DNA from: CAZVLE01 sp964627855
GTDB lineage: Bacteria > Bacillota > Dethiobacteria > DTU022
Direction of reading: 5' to 3'
NCBI GenBank assembly: GCA_964627855.1
Contig: CAZVLE010000048.1
Span: 1 to 6,259, forward strand
DNA: 6,259 nucleotides
Part shown: piece after piece, positions 1 through 5,719 of the stretch
Numbering within the stretch: the stretch's first letter is position 1
Layout of the letters: each line of letters starts with the position of its first letter
The notes under the pieces: model-generated
What the model was told of the DNA's origin: nothing
Database searches by the model: none
What the model saw: the letters and a program-made list of their open reading frames with translations, nothing else
Translations under genes and position numbers: made by a program

Positions 1-986
1 GCAGGAGAACCTCCGTTACCACTAAAAGTAACACTATGTGTGGTAGTTGCAGATTGCCATTGGGCGTAAACAGTCTGACTGCTGTATACAACTGTTGAGG
101 CCGTAAACCAGCTTCCTGTTCCGTCAACCCGCGTATTCCAACCGGTAAAACTGTACCCAGATCTGGCCGGCTGCATCGGCATAGCGCCGGGCATGGTGCC
201 CAGGGTTCCCCCGTGATAGACCGTTCTAGTCTGGGAGGCAGGAGTTCCGCCATTACCACTAAAAGTAACAGTATGCATAAAAGTGGTTGACTGCCACTGG
301 GCGTAAAGGTCTAAATTAGAGTAAACCGGCGTATTCGCAGTAAACCAGCTGCCTGTTCCGTCAACCCGCGTATTCCAGCCCATGAAGGTATCGCCCATCC
401 TGGTAGGCTGTGTGGGCATGGCGCCGGGCAGGGTGCCGAGACGTCCGCCATGATTCACTGTCCTGGTCTGCAGGTTTGGTGTACCGCCATTTCCGTTAAA
501 AATAAGAGTATGCGCTGCAGCAGTTGACTGCCACTGGGCATAGACCGTCTGGCTCTCATATACAGCAGTGTTGGCTGTAAACCAGCTGCCTGTCCCGTCA
601 ATCCGCGTATTCCAGCCCATAAAGGTATCGCCCATCCTGGTAGGTTGGGTAGGCATGGCACCTATGGTAGCGGCCAGGGTGCTTCCGTGACTAACTCTTC
701 GCGTTTGCAGGGAAGGTGTGCCGCCATTACCATTGAAAGTCACTGTATGGGTGGTGGTAACAGGCTGCCACTGGGCATAAACAGTCTGACTGGAATAAAC
801 AGCTGTTGTGACTGTAAACCAGCTGCCTGTTCCATCAATCCGTGTATTCCAGCCTAAAAAACTATATCCCGATCTTGTCGGTTCAAGAGGCATCCTCTCG
901 AAGGCTGCCCGCATGGTATCTCCATGGCCGACAGTCCTTGTTTGAAGAGCCGGCATACCACCATTGCCGTTAAAAGATACGGTATG
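1..986 (-). repeat. In-frame 237-bp tandem repeat array (InlB B-type modules)
   Basis: Four complete units lie at 750-986, 513-749, 276-512 and 39-275, and a fifth begins at 1-38. The period is exactly 237 bp (79 codons) each time, checked on the TGCCA(C/T)TGGGC segment at 766, 529, 292 and 55. Units two and three are closest to each other: both encode PTRMGDTFMGWNTR, while units one and four have the commoner GYSF. The array may continue beyond the left edge. Confidence 0.95.
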
Positions 987-1301
987 CCTGTCGGGTACAG
1001 GAAATCTGCTGATCAGGCCCAGGCTTCTCTGTGTGATCAGGTTGACATCAAAAACATTGATCACCCCGTCACCATTTACATCAGCCAGTTCTCGCTGTGA
1101 TGAGGTTAAGGTTTGCTGATTCAATACATGCCTCATTACCATAACAGTATCACGGACATCAATAACACCGTCGCCATTAACGTCACCCATCATCCCGGGC
1201 GCTGCATTAACGGCTGAAGCAAGGGCAAATAAAAGCAAAACTACCAGGAAAAATGTCAGACCCCATTGCTTAACTTTCCTTGGCAAGGCACAACCCTTCA
1301 T
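1..1301 (-). CDS. Secreted dockerin / InlB B-repeat surface protein, C-terminus beyond window
   Basis: The frame is open from ATG at 1301 to the left edge (433 codons, no stop), so this is the N-terminal part of a larger protein. Residues 1-33 form a Sec signal peptide: basic start, hydrophobic core 15-30, probable cleavage after Val-Asn-Ala33. Residues 38-98 are a type I dockerin with two calcium loops: D40, N42, D44, D48, D51 and D74, N76, D78, N82, D85. From H106 come four complete 79-residue repeats and the start of a fifth. Each carries HTVTFNGNGG, a central PTR.G..F.GWNT and a final YAQWQ, the pattern of InlB B-repeats (Listeria-Bacteroides repeats, Pfam Flg_new). Such repeats are short beta-rich surface modules; dockerins bind cohesins or mediate other surface contacts. 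AGGAGG lies 9 nt before the ATG. The ligand is unknown, and any wall-anchoring or catalytic domain would be outside the window. Domain calls are confident; function is inference. Confidence 0.93.
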   Translation of the reverse strand, partial: MKGCALPRKVKQWGLTFFLVVLLLFALASAVNAAPGMMGDVNGDGVIDVRDTVMVMRHVLNQQTLTSSQRELADVNGDGVINVFDVNLITQRSLGLISRFPVPDRHTVSFNGNGGMPALQTRTVGHGDTMRAAFERMPLEPTRSGYSFLGWNTRIDGTGSWFTVTTAVYSSQTVYAQWQPVTTTHTVTFNGNGGTPSLQTRRVSHGSTLAATIGAMPTQPTRMGDTFMGWNTRIDGTGSWFTANTAVYESQTVYAQWQSTAAAHTLIFNGNGGTPNLQTRTVNHGGRLGTLPGAMPTQPTRMGDTFMGWNTRVDGTGSWFTANTPVYSNLDLYAQWQSTTFMHTVTFSGNGGTPASQTRTVYHGGTLGTMPGAMPMQPARSGYSFTGWNTRVDGTGSWFTASTVVYSSQTVYAQWQSATTTHSVTFSGNGGSP

Positions 1302-1310
1302 AGCAGTAAT

Positions 1311-1316
1311 CCTCCT
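1311..1316 (-). promoter_or_regulatory. Ribosome binding site of the dockerin/B-repeat gene
   Basis: The minus strand reads AGGAGG nine bases before ATG 1301, inside AAAGGAGG. This is a full match to the 16S anti-Shine-Dalgarno sequence and fixes the start of a gene whose end is not visible. Confidence 0.9.
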
Positions 1317-1403
1317 TTGTTAAACAGAAAAGAGTTAACCTCAGGATATCTATTTCTTTAACCTTTTCCCTATCCAATCTAAAAAACTGCGCTTTCTAGA
1401 TCT

Positions 1404-1431
1404 ATTTTACCATGTTTGACATAAATCACAA
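1404..1431 (-). promoter_or_regulatory. Candidate extended -10 promoter of the dockerin/B-repeat gene
   Basis: On the minus strand, TAAAAT (1404-1409) is preceded by TG plus one base, making an extended -10. TTGTGA (1426-1431) lies upstream with a 16-bp spacer. Transcription would start near 1397, giving a leader of about 95 nt. The -35 matches consensus at four of six positions and the -10 at five of six. It is the best candidate in this interval, but only a sequence match. Confidence 0.5.
1415..1430. promoter_or_regulatory. Crp/Fnr-like near-palindrome, possible operator
   Basis: The plus strand reads TTTGA, six bases (CATAAA), then TCACA. This is the TGTGA-N6-TCACA spacing of Crp-type sites with one mismatch in the left half. 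The symmetry extends outward to TTTGACAT / ATCACAAA, with six of eight paired positions matching. It covers the -35 box and spacer of the candidate minus-strand promoter, where a bound protein would most likely repress. The protein is unknown, and a chance match in AT-rich DNA is possible. Confidence 0.3.
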
Positions 1432-1559
1432 AATTCCTGCTAATAGCAAATTTTTTGTAACTACTAACCTTGACTTGAACTTTTACTGTTGTTCCAGGCT
1501 TGACAATCGAGAAACCTGCCCTTTCGTGCCACTCACTAGCCCTGATTCACAAAAAATAA

Positions 1560-1588
1560 TTTTCAAATTGTTATAATTATGTTATAAT
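1560..1588 (+). promoter_or_regulatory. Promoter of the LCP-family gene
   Basis: TATAAT at 1583-1588 is preceded by TGT, giving the perfect extended -10 TGTTATAAT. TTTTCA (1560-1565) is a weak -35 at 17 bp. A second perfect copy of TGTTATAAT lies 11 bp upstream at 1569-1577 and could be an alternative start with its own extended -10. Transcription from the downstream copy would begin near 1595, about 49 nt before the ATG. Confidence 0.6.
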
Positions 1589-1643
1589 TTAGTATAACTA
1601 TAGTTTAATTTTCCGGGTAACATAAAAACATGGAGAAAAGATT

Positions 1644-2966
1644 ATGGCCAGGGTCAAAAATAAGCGCATGAAAATCTGGCTATCCTTTACCATGCTCCTT
1701 CTAACAGTGGGTATTATTGTACCTCTGGCCTGTTTCCTCTATTTTCCACTAAACACTTTTGGCCAGGTCCTTAATTTAAACTTTCATGATAACCTTGCCT
1801 CTTCCCAGGGCACTTCCACAGAGAAGGTTTTCGATCCATTCAATAAAAAAAGAGAAGATAGATTAAACATTGCCCTGCTTGGCTTTGATAGCTCAGCAGG
1901 GGCGAAACAGAGAGAGGATATTTTTCGCCCCGATACCATCCTGATCATTTCTCTTGATTTTGCTACCAGCAAAGCTTCCATGGTCAGTATCCCCCGTGAC
2001 AGCTATGTCAAGATCCACGGTAGCGACAGCTACGATAAAATTAATCACTCATACATGCACGGTTATGTCCGGGCCAGCGGCAACCAGGATCCCCGGGAAA
2101 AAGGCATTAAGAATACCCTTTTGACCATAGGGGATTTCTTAGGCGGAATTCCACTCCATGGCTATGTAGCACTGGACCTTGACGGCGCTGCCGAAATTAT
2201 TGATATTATCGGGGGGATCTATTATCCGGTAGAGATAACCGTTTATGCCGATGACCACAGATCAATATTGTTGTTAGATAAAGGCTACCAGCACCTGAAC
2301 GGCAGGGAATTGCTTTATTACCTGCGCGATCGCGACCCCCTGAATGATGGCGAAATGGGCAGAATAAAGCGACAGCAAAAAGTATTAATAGCCCTGGCAA
2401 AAAAACTAATAACCGAAGGTCGCCTGGCCGACTACCGTCAGCTATACGAAACAGTAAGCAAGTCGGTTAAAACTGATATAAGCCTGCATACAATTGCCTC
2501 GCTGGTATCCTTTGCCCTACAGGCTGATCTGAACTCAATCGACAGCTATGTTTTCGGCGGTTCCGAACATACGTCATACCAGTATGGTCAAAATGCCTGG
2601 CTATGGCTGATTGACGAAGATGAAAGGGTTAAGATTATCCGTGATGTCTTTGGTGTGACCGTGTCGAGAAACCCCGACCTTACAATACCGGGGCCTTACT
2701 ACCCGGTTACAGACCTGGAGGATGATACTGAATACATCATTGACATGGACTACCTGGAAAATTTTGAAGCCGAACTGCTGCCGGAAAACGATTACCTGCC
2801 TGAAGAAGAGGTTATAGTTGATGAAGATGAAAGTAAAACATCTGAAACACCTGCAAATGATGAACTTTCCGCGGAAGAACAATTAGAGCTCTATGAAGAT
2901 TACCAACCCGAATTACTACCGGAAATAGACAACCACGATGGGGAGCAGGATGACCTGCCCCACTGA
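1644..2966 (+). CDS. LCP family (LytR-CpsA-Psr) membrane-anchored phosphotransferase
   Basis: LCP proteins move undecaprenyl-linked glycopolymers (teichoic acids, capsule, glycans) onto peptidoglycan outside the membrane. This 440-residue protein has a short basic N-terminus, one membrane segment (about 11-34) and an extracellular LCP domain (about 73-340). Family motifs are clear: NIALLGFD (75-82), R95-P-D97, SIPRD (115-119), KINH (132-135), the Arg-rich stretch R228, R230, D231, then D235 and G239-R240...R243-Q-Q. These Arg and Asp residues bind the polyprenyl pyrophosphate substrate and metal in characterised members. Residues 357-440 are an acidic tail, 34 Asp/Glu against one Lys and no Arg, longer than usual for the family. 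GGAG at 1632-1635, 8 nt before the ATG, supports the start. It is divergent from the surface-protein gene and converges on the glycosyltransferase pair. The family is certain; the polymer attached is unknown, so no gene symbol is given. Confidence 0.95.
   Translation: MARVKNKRMKIWLSFTMLLLTVGIIVPLACFLYFPLNTFGQVLNLNFHDNLASSQGTSTEKVFDPFNKKREDRLNIALLGFDSSAGAKQREDIFRPDTILIISLDFATSKASMVSIPRDSYVKIHGSDSYDKINHSYMHGYVRASGNQDPREKGIKNTLLTIGDFLGGIPLHGYVALDLDGAAEIIDIIGGIYYPVEITVYADDHRSILLLDKGYQHLNGRELLYYLRDRDPLNDGEMGRIKRQQKVLIALAKKLITEGRLADYRQLYETVSKSVKTDISLHTIASLVSFALQADLNSIDSYVFGGSEHTSYQYGQNAWLWLIDEDERVKIIRDVFGVTVSRNPDLTIPGPYYPVTDLEDDTEYIIDMDYLENFEAELLPENDYLPEEEVIVDEDESKTSETPANDELSAEEQLELYEDYQPELLPEIDNHDGEQDDLPH
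2940..2961. other. GC-rich hairpin at the 3' end of the LCP gene
   Basis: GGGG-AG-CAGG, loop ATGA, CCTGCCCC forms an eight-pair stem with a two-base bulge, ending just before the stop codon. No T-run follows on either strand, so it is not a classical intrinsic terminator. It could slow convergent transcription or protect the 3' end, or reflect only the coding sequence for the acidic tail. The 47 bp between the convergent stops (2967-3013) contain no other clear terminator. Confidence 0.35.
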
Positions 2967-3013
2967 TGGAGACAGAATGGCATCAGATGATGGCAACGAG
3001 TAAATTGTCAGGC

Positions 3014-4174
3014 TTAGTTTTCCCGCGTTAAAATGCCTTTGGAGTCTACCCTCATAATATCGCCCGACCAGTTAACTCTGTTTCTATAGAGGGCAGTAAA
3101 GCAGAAGGTAAAACAGATAAAATCATAGGGGATCATAAGCACTGACCACTTTGCCTGCCACCGTGGCAGATCCAGGATCCTGTGATAAAGATAAACCACA
3201 AGCATTTTAGCGACAAATGTCCCCCCAAGGAGATATAAAAACCAGATATTACCAGTAAGCAAAAAAAATATCGGCAGCCAGACAATACTAAAGATAAAAG
3301 CTGCACACATTAGCCTCTTGTGGTGATATTTACCGGCGACAGCCCAGCGGACCATACGGCTATAAAATGCGCCAATGCTTTTTGTGTCACTTATAATCCA
3401 GATCAAAGAAGGCACTAACTCTGCCCGGCCGCCTGCCCGGGAAAAGTTAACAGTCATGGGGACTTCTTCAGTAAGATAATTTACCAGGGGGTCAAAACCG
3501 CCTGCCTTTTTAAGGAGATCCAAATGAAAAAGAACAGAACCACCATAAACAAAAGGCCTTTTCATGCTCTGGGTTAAAAGGCCAAGCATTGGCAACTCCC
3601 AGGCTAAAGGAACATTTTCCAGCAGGGCGACAAGCCTCTTGCCCCCGGTATGGACAGGAAGCGCTGAAACATAGCTGTCAGGGTTCGCCTTTGCCTTATG
3701 CATCATTTTGCGGAGATGGTCATCTTTAGAATAAGTATCGACAGCTAACCAGTAAATCCAGTCGAATTTAGCAAATTTAGCGGCATAGGCAAGCTTCGCT
3801 GTCCGCGGATTTCCTCCTTCAGGCTTGAAATCTGTAACCCATTTAACTTCCATGCGGTGAGGAATGCGTGCAAGAACCTTTTTTGCCATGCTATAGCCCG
3901 GATCTTTAGAACTTTCAATCGCAATGATTAGCTCGAGCGGCCCGGGGTAGTCCTGTTTCATCAGGCTGGACAAACCTTTTTCCAGTGATATTGAAGTGCC
4001 GCGTATGGATGTTAGGATAGTAATACTGGGGTAATGGGGGAGCGGTGTTTTTATCTCTTCCTCAAATTGAGAAATCCTTTGCATAAATCTTGTCAGTAGA
4101 AAGAGCGAAAAAATGGGAAAACAGGCATTTGCCATAAATACTATTAATCCATATAACCAGGCAAATAATCCCAT
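3014..4174 (-). CDS. GT21-like membrane glycosyltransferase, downstream paralogue
   Basis: Probable GT-A fold enzyme transferring sugar from a nucleotide-sugar to a membrane lipid on the cytoplasmic face. With ATG 4174 as start it has 386 residues: an N-terminal membrane anchor (about 3-30), a catalytic domain (about 50-285) and about three C-terminal hydrophobic segments (about 288-335 and 345-363). It follows ceramide glucosyltransferase along its length: KDP with D91 (D1), GGNPRTAKLAY then FDWIYWLAVDT with D146 (D2), FVYGG...LLKKAGGF, LTEEVPM at 234-240, and R273-M-V-R276-W277, the (Q/R)XXRW motif. The third acidic site is Glu237, where family members usually have Asp. The longest frame opens at a TTG (4192), but that codon sits beside the GAGAGAGG ribosome binding site (4183-4190), which places translation at ATG 4174. 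It lies 49 bp behind its paralogue and is probably co-transcribed. Donor and acceptor are unknown. Confidence 0.85.
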   Translation of the reverse strand: MGLFAWLYGLIVFMANACFPIFSLFLLTRFMQRISQFEEEIKTPLPHYPSITILTSIRGTSISLEKGLSSLMKQDYPGPLELIIAIESSKDPGYSMAKKVLARIPHRMEVKWVTDFKPEGGNPRTAKLAYAAKFAKFDWIYWLAVDTYSKDDHLRKMMHKAKANPDSYVSALPVHTGGKRLVALLENVPLAWELPMLGLLTQSMKRPFVYGGSVLFHLDLLKKAGGFDPLVNYLTEEVPMTVNFSRAGGRAELVPSLIWIISDTKSIGAFYSRMVRWAVAGKYHHKRLMCAAFIFSIVWLPIFFLLTGNIWFLYLLGGTFVAKMLVVYLYHRILDLPRWQAKWSVLMIPYDFICFTFCFTALYRNRVNWSGDIMRVDSKGILTREN

Positions 4175-4182
4175 GACTATTA

Positions 4183-4190
4183 CCTCTCTC
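4183..4190 (-). promoter_or_regulatory. Ribosome binding site that decides the start of the downstream glycosyltransferase
   Basis: The minus strand reads GAGAGAGG, ending 8 nt before ATG 4174. It overlaps the TTG (4190-4192) that would be the longest-frame start. The ATG also matches the start of the paralogue, whose protein begins at the same aligned position. Confidence 0.75.
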
Positions 4191-4192
4191 AA

Positions 4193-4223
4193 CCCTTATC
4201 GCTCCTTCAGCGCAGGATAAGGG
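4193..4223 (-). other. Intercistronic hairpin between the two glycosyltransferase genes
   Basis: A perfect 8-bp inverted repeat, CCCTTATC (4193-4200) and GATAAGGG (4216-4223), encloses a 15-nt loop. In the transcript the stem begins on the base after the upstream gene's TAG stop and ends 2 nt before the downstream ribosome binding site. It is followed by TTGAGAG and not by a U-run, so termination is unlikely. Processing, mRNA stabilisation or tuning of the second gene's translation are the reasonable roles. Confidence 0.6.
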
Positions 4224-5399
4224 CTAGTTTTCCCGGGTTACAAAACCATGAGAATCTACACTCATAGTAACACCGGACCAATTAACCCTTTTCTGGAACA
4301 GGGCATGAATACAATAGATAAAACAGATAAATTCATAGGGCACCATAAGTAGCGACCATCTCGCCTGCCTCATTGGCAGTTTTAAAAGCAGGTGATAAAG
4401 ATAGACTACAACAACTTTAGTAGCCAGGCAAACCCACATTAGATACAAAAACAGGGGGTTTCCGGTAAATAAAAATATGATTGGCATCCACATAATGTTG
4501 AATAGTGTGGCTGATGCGATCAGTTTTCTATGATGGAACTTGGCGATCATAGCCCAACGTAACTTTCGGCAATAAAATTCAGAGAACCTTTGCGTGCCAT
4601 GAGATGCCCAGACTAAAGATGGCACGATTTCGCTTTTGCCGCCTGCCCGCGAAAAGAGATCACTCATGGGCATTTCTTCGGTAAGATAATTCAACAGGGA
4701 GCTAAAACCGCCTGCTTTTTTAAGGAGATTCATGTGAAAAAGAATATTACCCCCGTAGACAAAGGGTTTATTAATGGCACGGTTTAAAAGCCCGGCCATC
4801 AATACTTCCCAGACCAGGGGAACATTTTCAAATAAAGCGCCGGGCGTATTTCCACCAAGATGGACTGGAAGAGCGGAAACATAAATATCGGGGTTAACCT
4901 CTGCCTTGTGCATTAACTTGCGAAGATGGTCTGCATCAGAATAAGTGTCGAGGGCTAACCAGTAGATCCAGTCATATCTGGCATATTTAGAGATATAGGC
5001 AAGTTGCGCTGTCCGCGGATTTCCTCCTTTGGGCTTGAAATCTGTGACCCACCTGACTTCCATACGATGAGCGGTGCCTTGAGGAAGCTTTTCTGCAAGA
5101 ATTTTTTTTGCCTTACTGTAACCGGGATCACCAGAATTTTCAACAGCGATAATCAGCTCCAAGGGACCGGGATAATCCTGTTTCATCAAACTGGACAGGC
5201 CATTTTCCAGGGGATTTGTATCGCCACGCAGTGATGTTAAAACGGTAACACCGGGGTAATAGGGGAGTGGCCTTTTCAACTCCTCTTCAAAAGGAGGGAA
5301 TGTCTTGAGGAATCTGTTGAGCATGAAAACAGAGAAAATAGGAAAACCAATATTCAATGCAAGTATAGTTGCCACGTAAAGCCAAAGAATATAAGCCAT
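4224..5399 (-). CDS. GT21-like membrane glycosyltransferase, upstream paralogue
   Basis: Close paralogue of the next gene: by eye 63 of the first 101 aligned residues are identical, and the rest aligns without gaps apart from five extra residues near 103-112 (around LPQGTA). With ATG 5399 as start it has 391 residues: N-terminal membrane anchor, cytoplasmic GT-A domain, and about three C-terminal hydrophobic segments ending in a VNWSG segment like the family's C-terminal IxWRG. GT21 landmarks are D91 in GDPGY (D1), GGNPRTAQLAY then YDWIYWLALDT with D151 (D2), LTEEMPM with Glu242 at the usual third Asp, and R278-K-L-R281-W282. GAGG (5409-5412) lies 9 nt before the ATG. The longest frame opens at TTG 5471, but those 24 codons overlap the promoter itself, so they cannot be translated from that transcript. 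It is the first gene of a likely two-gene operon. Two diverged copies suggest two acceptors or successive sugar additions; this is inference. Confidence 0.86.
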   Translation of the reverse strand: MAYILWLYVATILALNIGFPIFSVFMLNRFLKTFPPFEEELKRPLPYYPGVTVLTSLRGDTNPLENGLSSLMKQDYPGPLELIIAVENSGDPGYSKAKKILAEKLPQGTAHRMEVRWVTDFKPKGGNPRTAQLAYISKYARYDWIYWLALDTYSDADHLRKLMHKAEVNPDIYVSALPVHLGGNTPGALFENVPLVWEVLMAGLLNRAINKPFVYGGNILFHMNLLKKAGGFSSLLNYLTEEMPMSDLFSRAGGKSEIVPSLVWASHGTQRFSEFYCRKLRWAMIAKFHHRKLIASATLFNIMWMPIIFLFTGNPLFLYLMWVCLATKVVVVYLYHLLLKLPMRQARWSLLMVPYEFICFIYCIHALFQKRVNWSGVTMSVDSHGFVTREN

Positions 5400-5441
5400 T
5401 AATTGGTTCCTCAAGGATAGGTATGTGTTAGTGACAGGGCA

Positions 5442-5471
5442 AGTATAGCAGTCTTTTGCCTTAAGAGTCAA
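5442..5471 (-). promoter_or_regulatory. Sigma-A promoter of the glycosyltransferase operon
   Basis: On the minus strand, TTGACT (5466-5471) is followed after 18 bp by TATACT (5442-5447), itself preceded by TGC, an extended -10. Both boxes match consensus at five of six positions. Transcription would begin near 5435, leaving a 36-nt leader before ATG 5399. This is the clearest promoter in the window. Confidence 0.75.
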
Positions 5472-5571
5472 CTGAAGGAAGCCTGCAGCATGCCGGCCGG
5501 GGTAACACGAACTTTAATTGGTTGTAATTTCCCAAAGGTTGCTTTATCATGGCGTTACATCAAGCCTCGTG

Positions 5572-5577
5572 TATAAT
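5572..5577 (+). promoter_or_regulatory. Candidate -10 box for the lipoprotein gene
   Basis: A perfect TATAAT occurs 142 bp before the lipoprotein start. No good -35 lies 16-18 bp upstream and no TGn extension precedes it, so it would need an activator or another element. The leader would be about 135 nt and would include the AGTCAG repeats and the interrupted inverted repeat. Confidence 0.35.
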
Positions 5578-5719
5578 GGTTAAAGAGTATAGAGGAAATA
5601 ACCGTTTTTGTATAAGCCCTTTAGTCAGATTAGTCAGGCTGATATGGGTTTACTCAGCGGTTAAGTCTTATTTATTTGAGATAAGCATTCTTAATTAGCT
5701 TCAGTCAGGCAGGTGCAAC

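Larger units (their letters stand above)
1302..1643. other. Divergent control region between the dockerin and LCP genes
   Basis: This 342-bp non-coding stretch separates two divergently transcribed genes. The dockerin side holds a strong ribosome binding site, an imperfect minus-strand hairpin (1377-1401, with two G-U pairs in RNA) and an extended -10 promoter with a Crp/Fnr-like near-palindrome. The LCP side is very AT-rich at 1551-1610 and carries tandem extended -10 elements. The middle (about 1440-1550) shows nothing recognisable beyond two TTGAC words without matching -10 boxes. I see no small gene, tRNA or riboswitch here. Confidence 0.75.
5400..5719. other. Divergent control region between the glycosyltransferase operon and the lipoprotein gene
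   Basis: This 320-bp stretch carries the leader and promoter of the minus-strand operon (5400-5471), a GC-rich patch with the palindrome CCGGCCGG (5493-5500), then a long AT-rich stretch leading to the lipoprotein gene. The latter holds a TATAAT (5572-5577), a 9-bp direct repeat TTAGTCAG(A/G) (5621-5629 and 5630-5638) with a shorter AGTCAGG echo at 5703-5709, and an interrupted inverted repeat at 5661-5694. I find no small gene or RNA gene here. Confidence 0.7.

Noticed and set aside
455..857. Short open frames on both strands within the B-repeat region (455-661 minus, 645-857 plus)
   Set aside because: They overlap the real repeat-protein frame in other phases, have no ribosome binding site, and arise from the repetitive coding sequence.
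1..986. Possible CRISPR or non-coding satellite array
   Set aside because: The 237-bp units are contiguous, in frame, and encode a known surface-repeat fold; there are no spacers.
1416..1505. Plus-strand TTGACA boxes at 1416-1421 and 1500-1505 as promoters for the LCP gene
   Set aside because: Neither has a good -10 at 16-18 bp; the extended -10 elements at 1569-1588 are far better placed.
1784..2882. Minus-strand open frames inside the LCP gene
   Set aside because: They are shadows of a confidently identified gene, with no start signals or recognisable protein features.
2940..2961. Hairpin at the end of the LCP gene as an intrinsic terminator
   Set aside because: The stem is GC-rich, but no T-run follows on either strand and it lies within the coding sequence.
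2985..3002. Inverted repeat around TGGCATC...GATGGCA in the convergent gap
   Set aside because: It has a mismatch within a seven-base stem and no T-run, so it is too weak to call.
4955..5234. Open frames on both strands inside the upstream glycosyltransferase
   Set aside because: They overlap the catalytic core of a conserved protein in other phases and show no independent coding signs.
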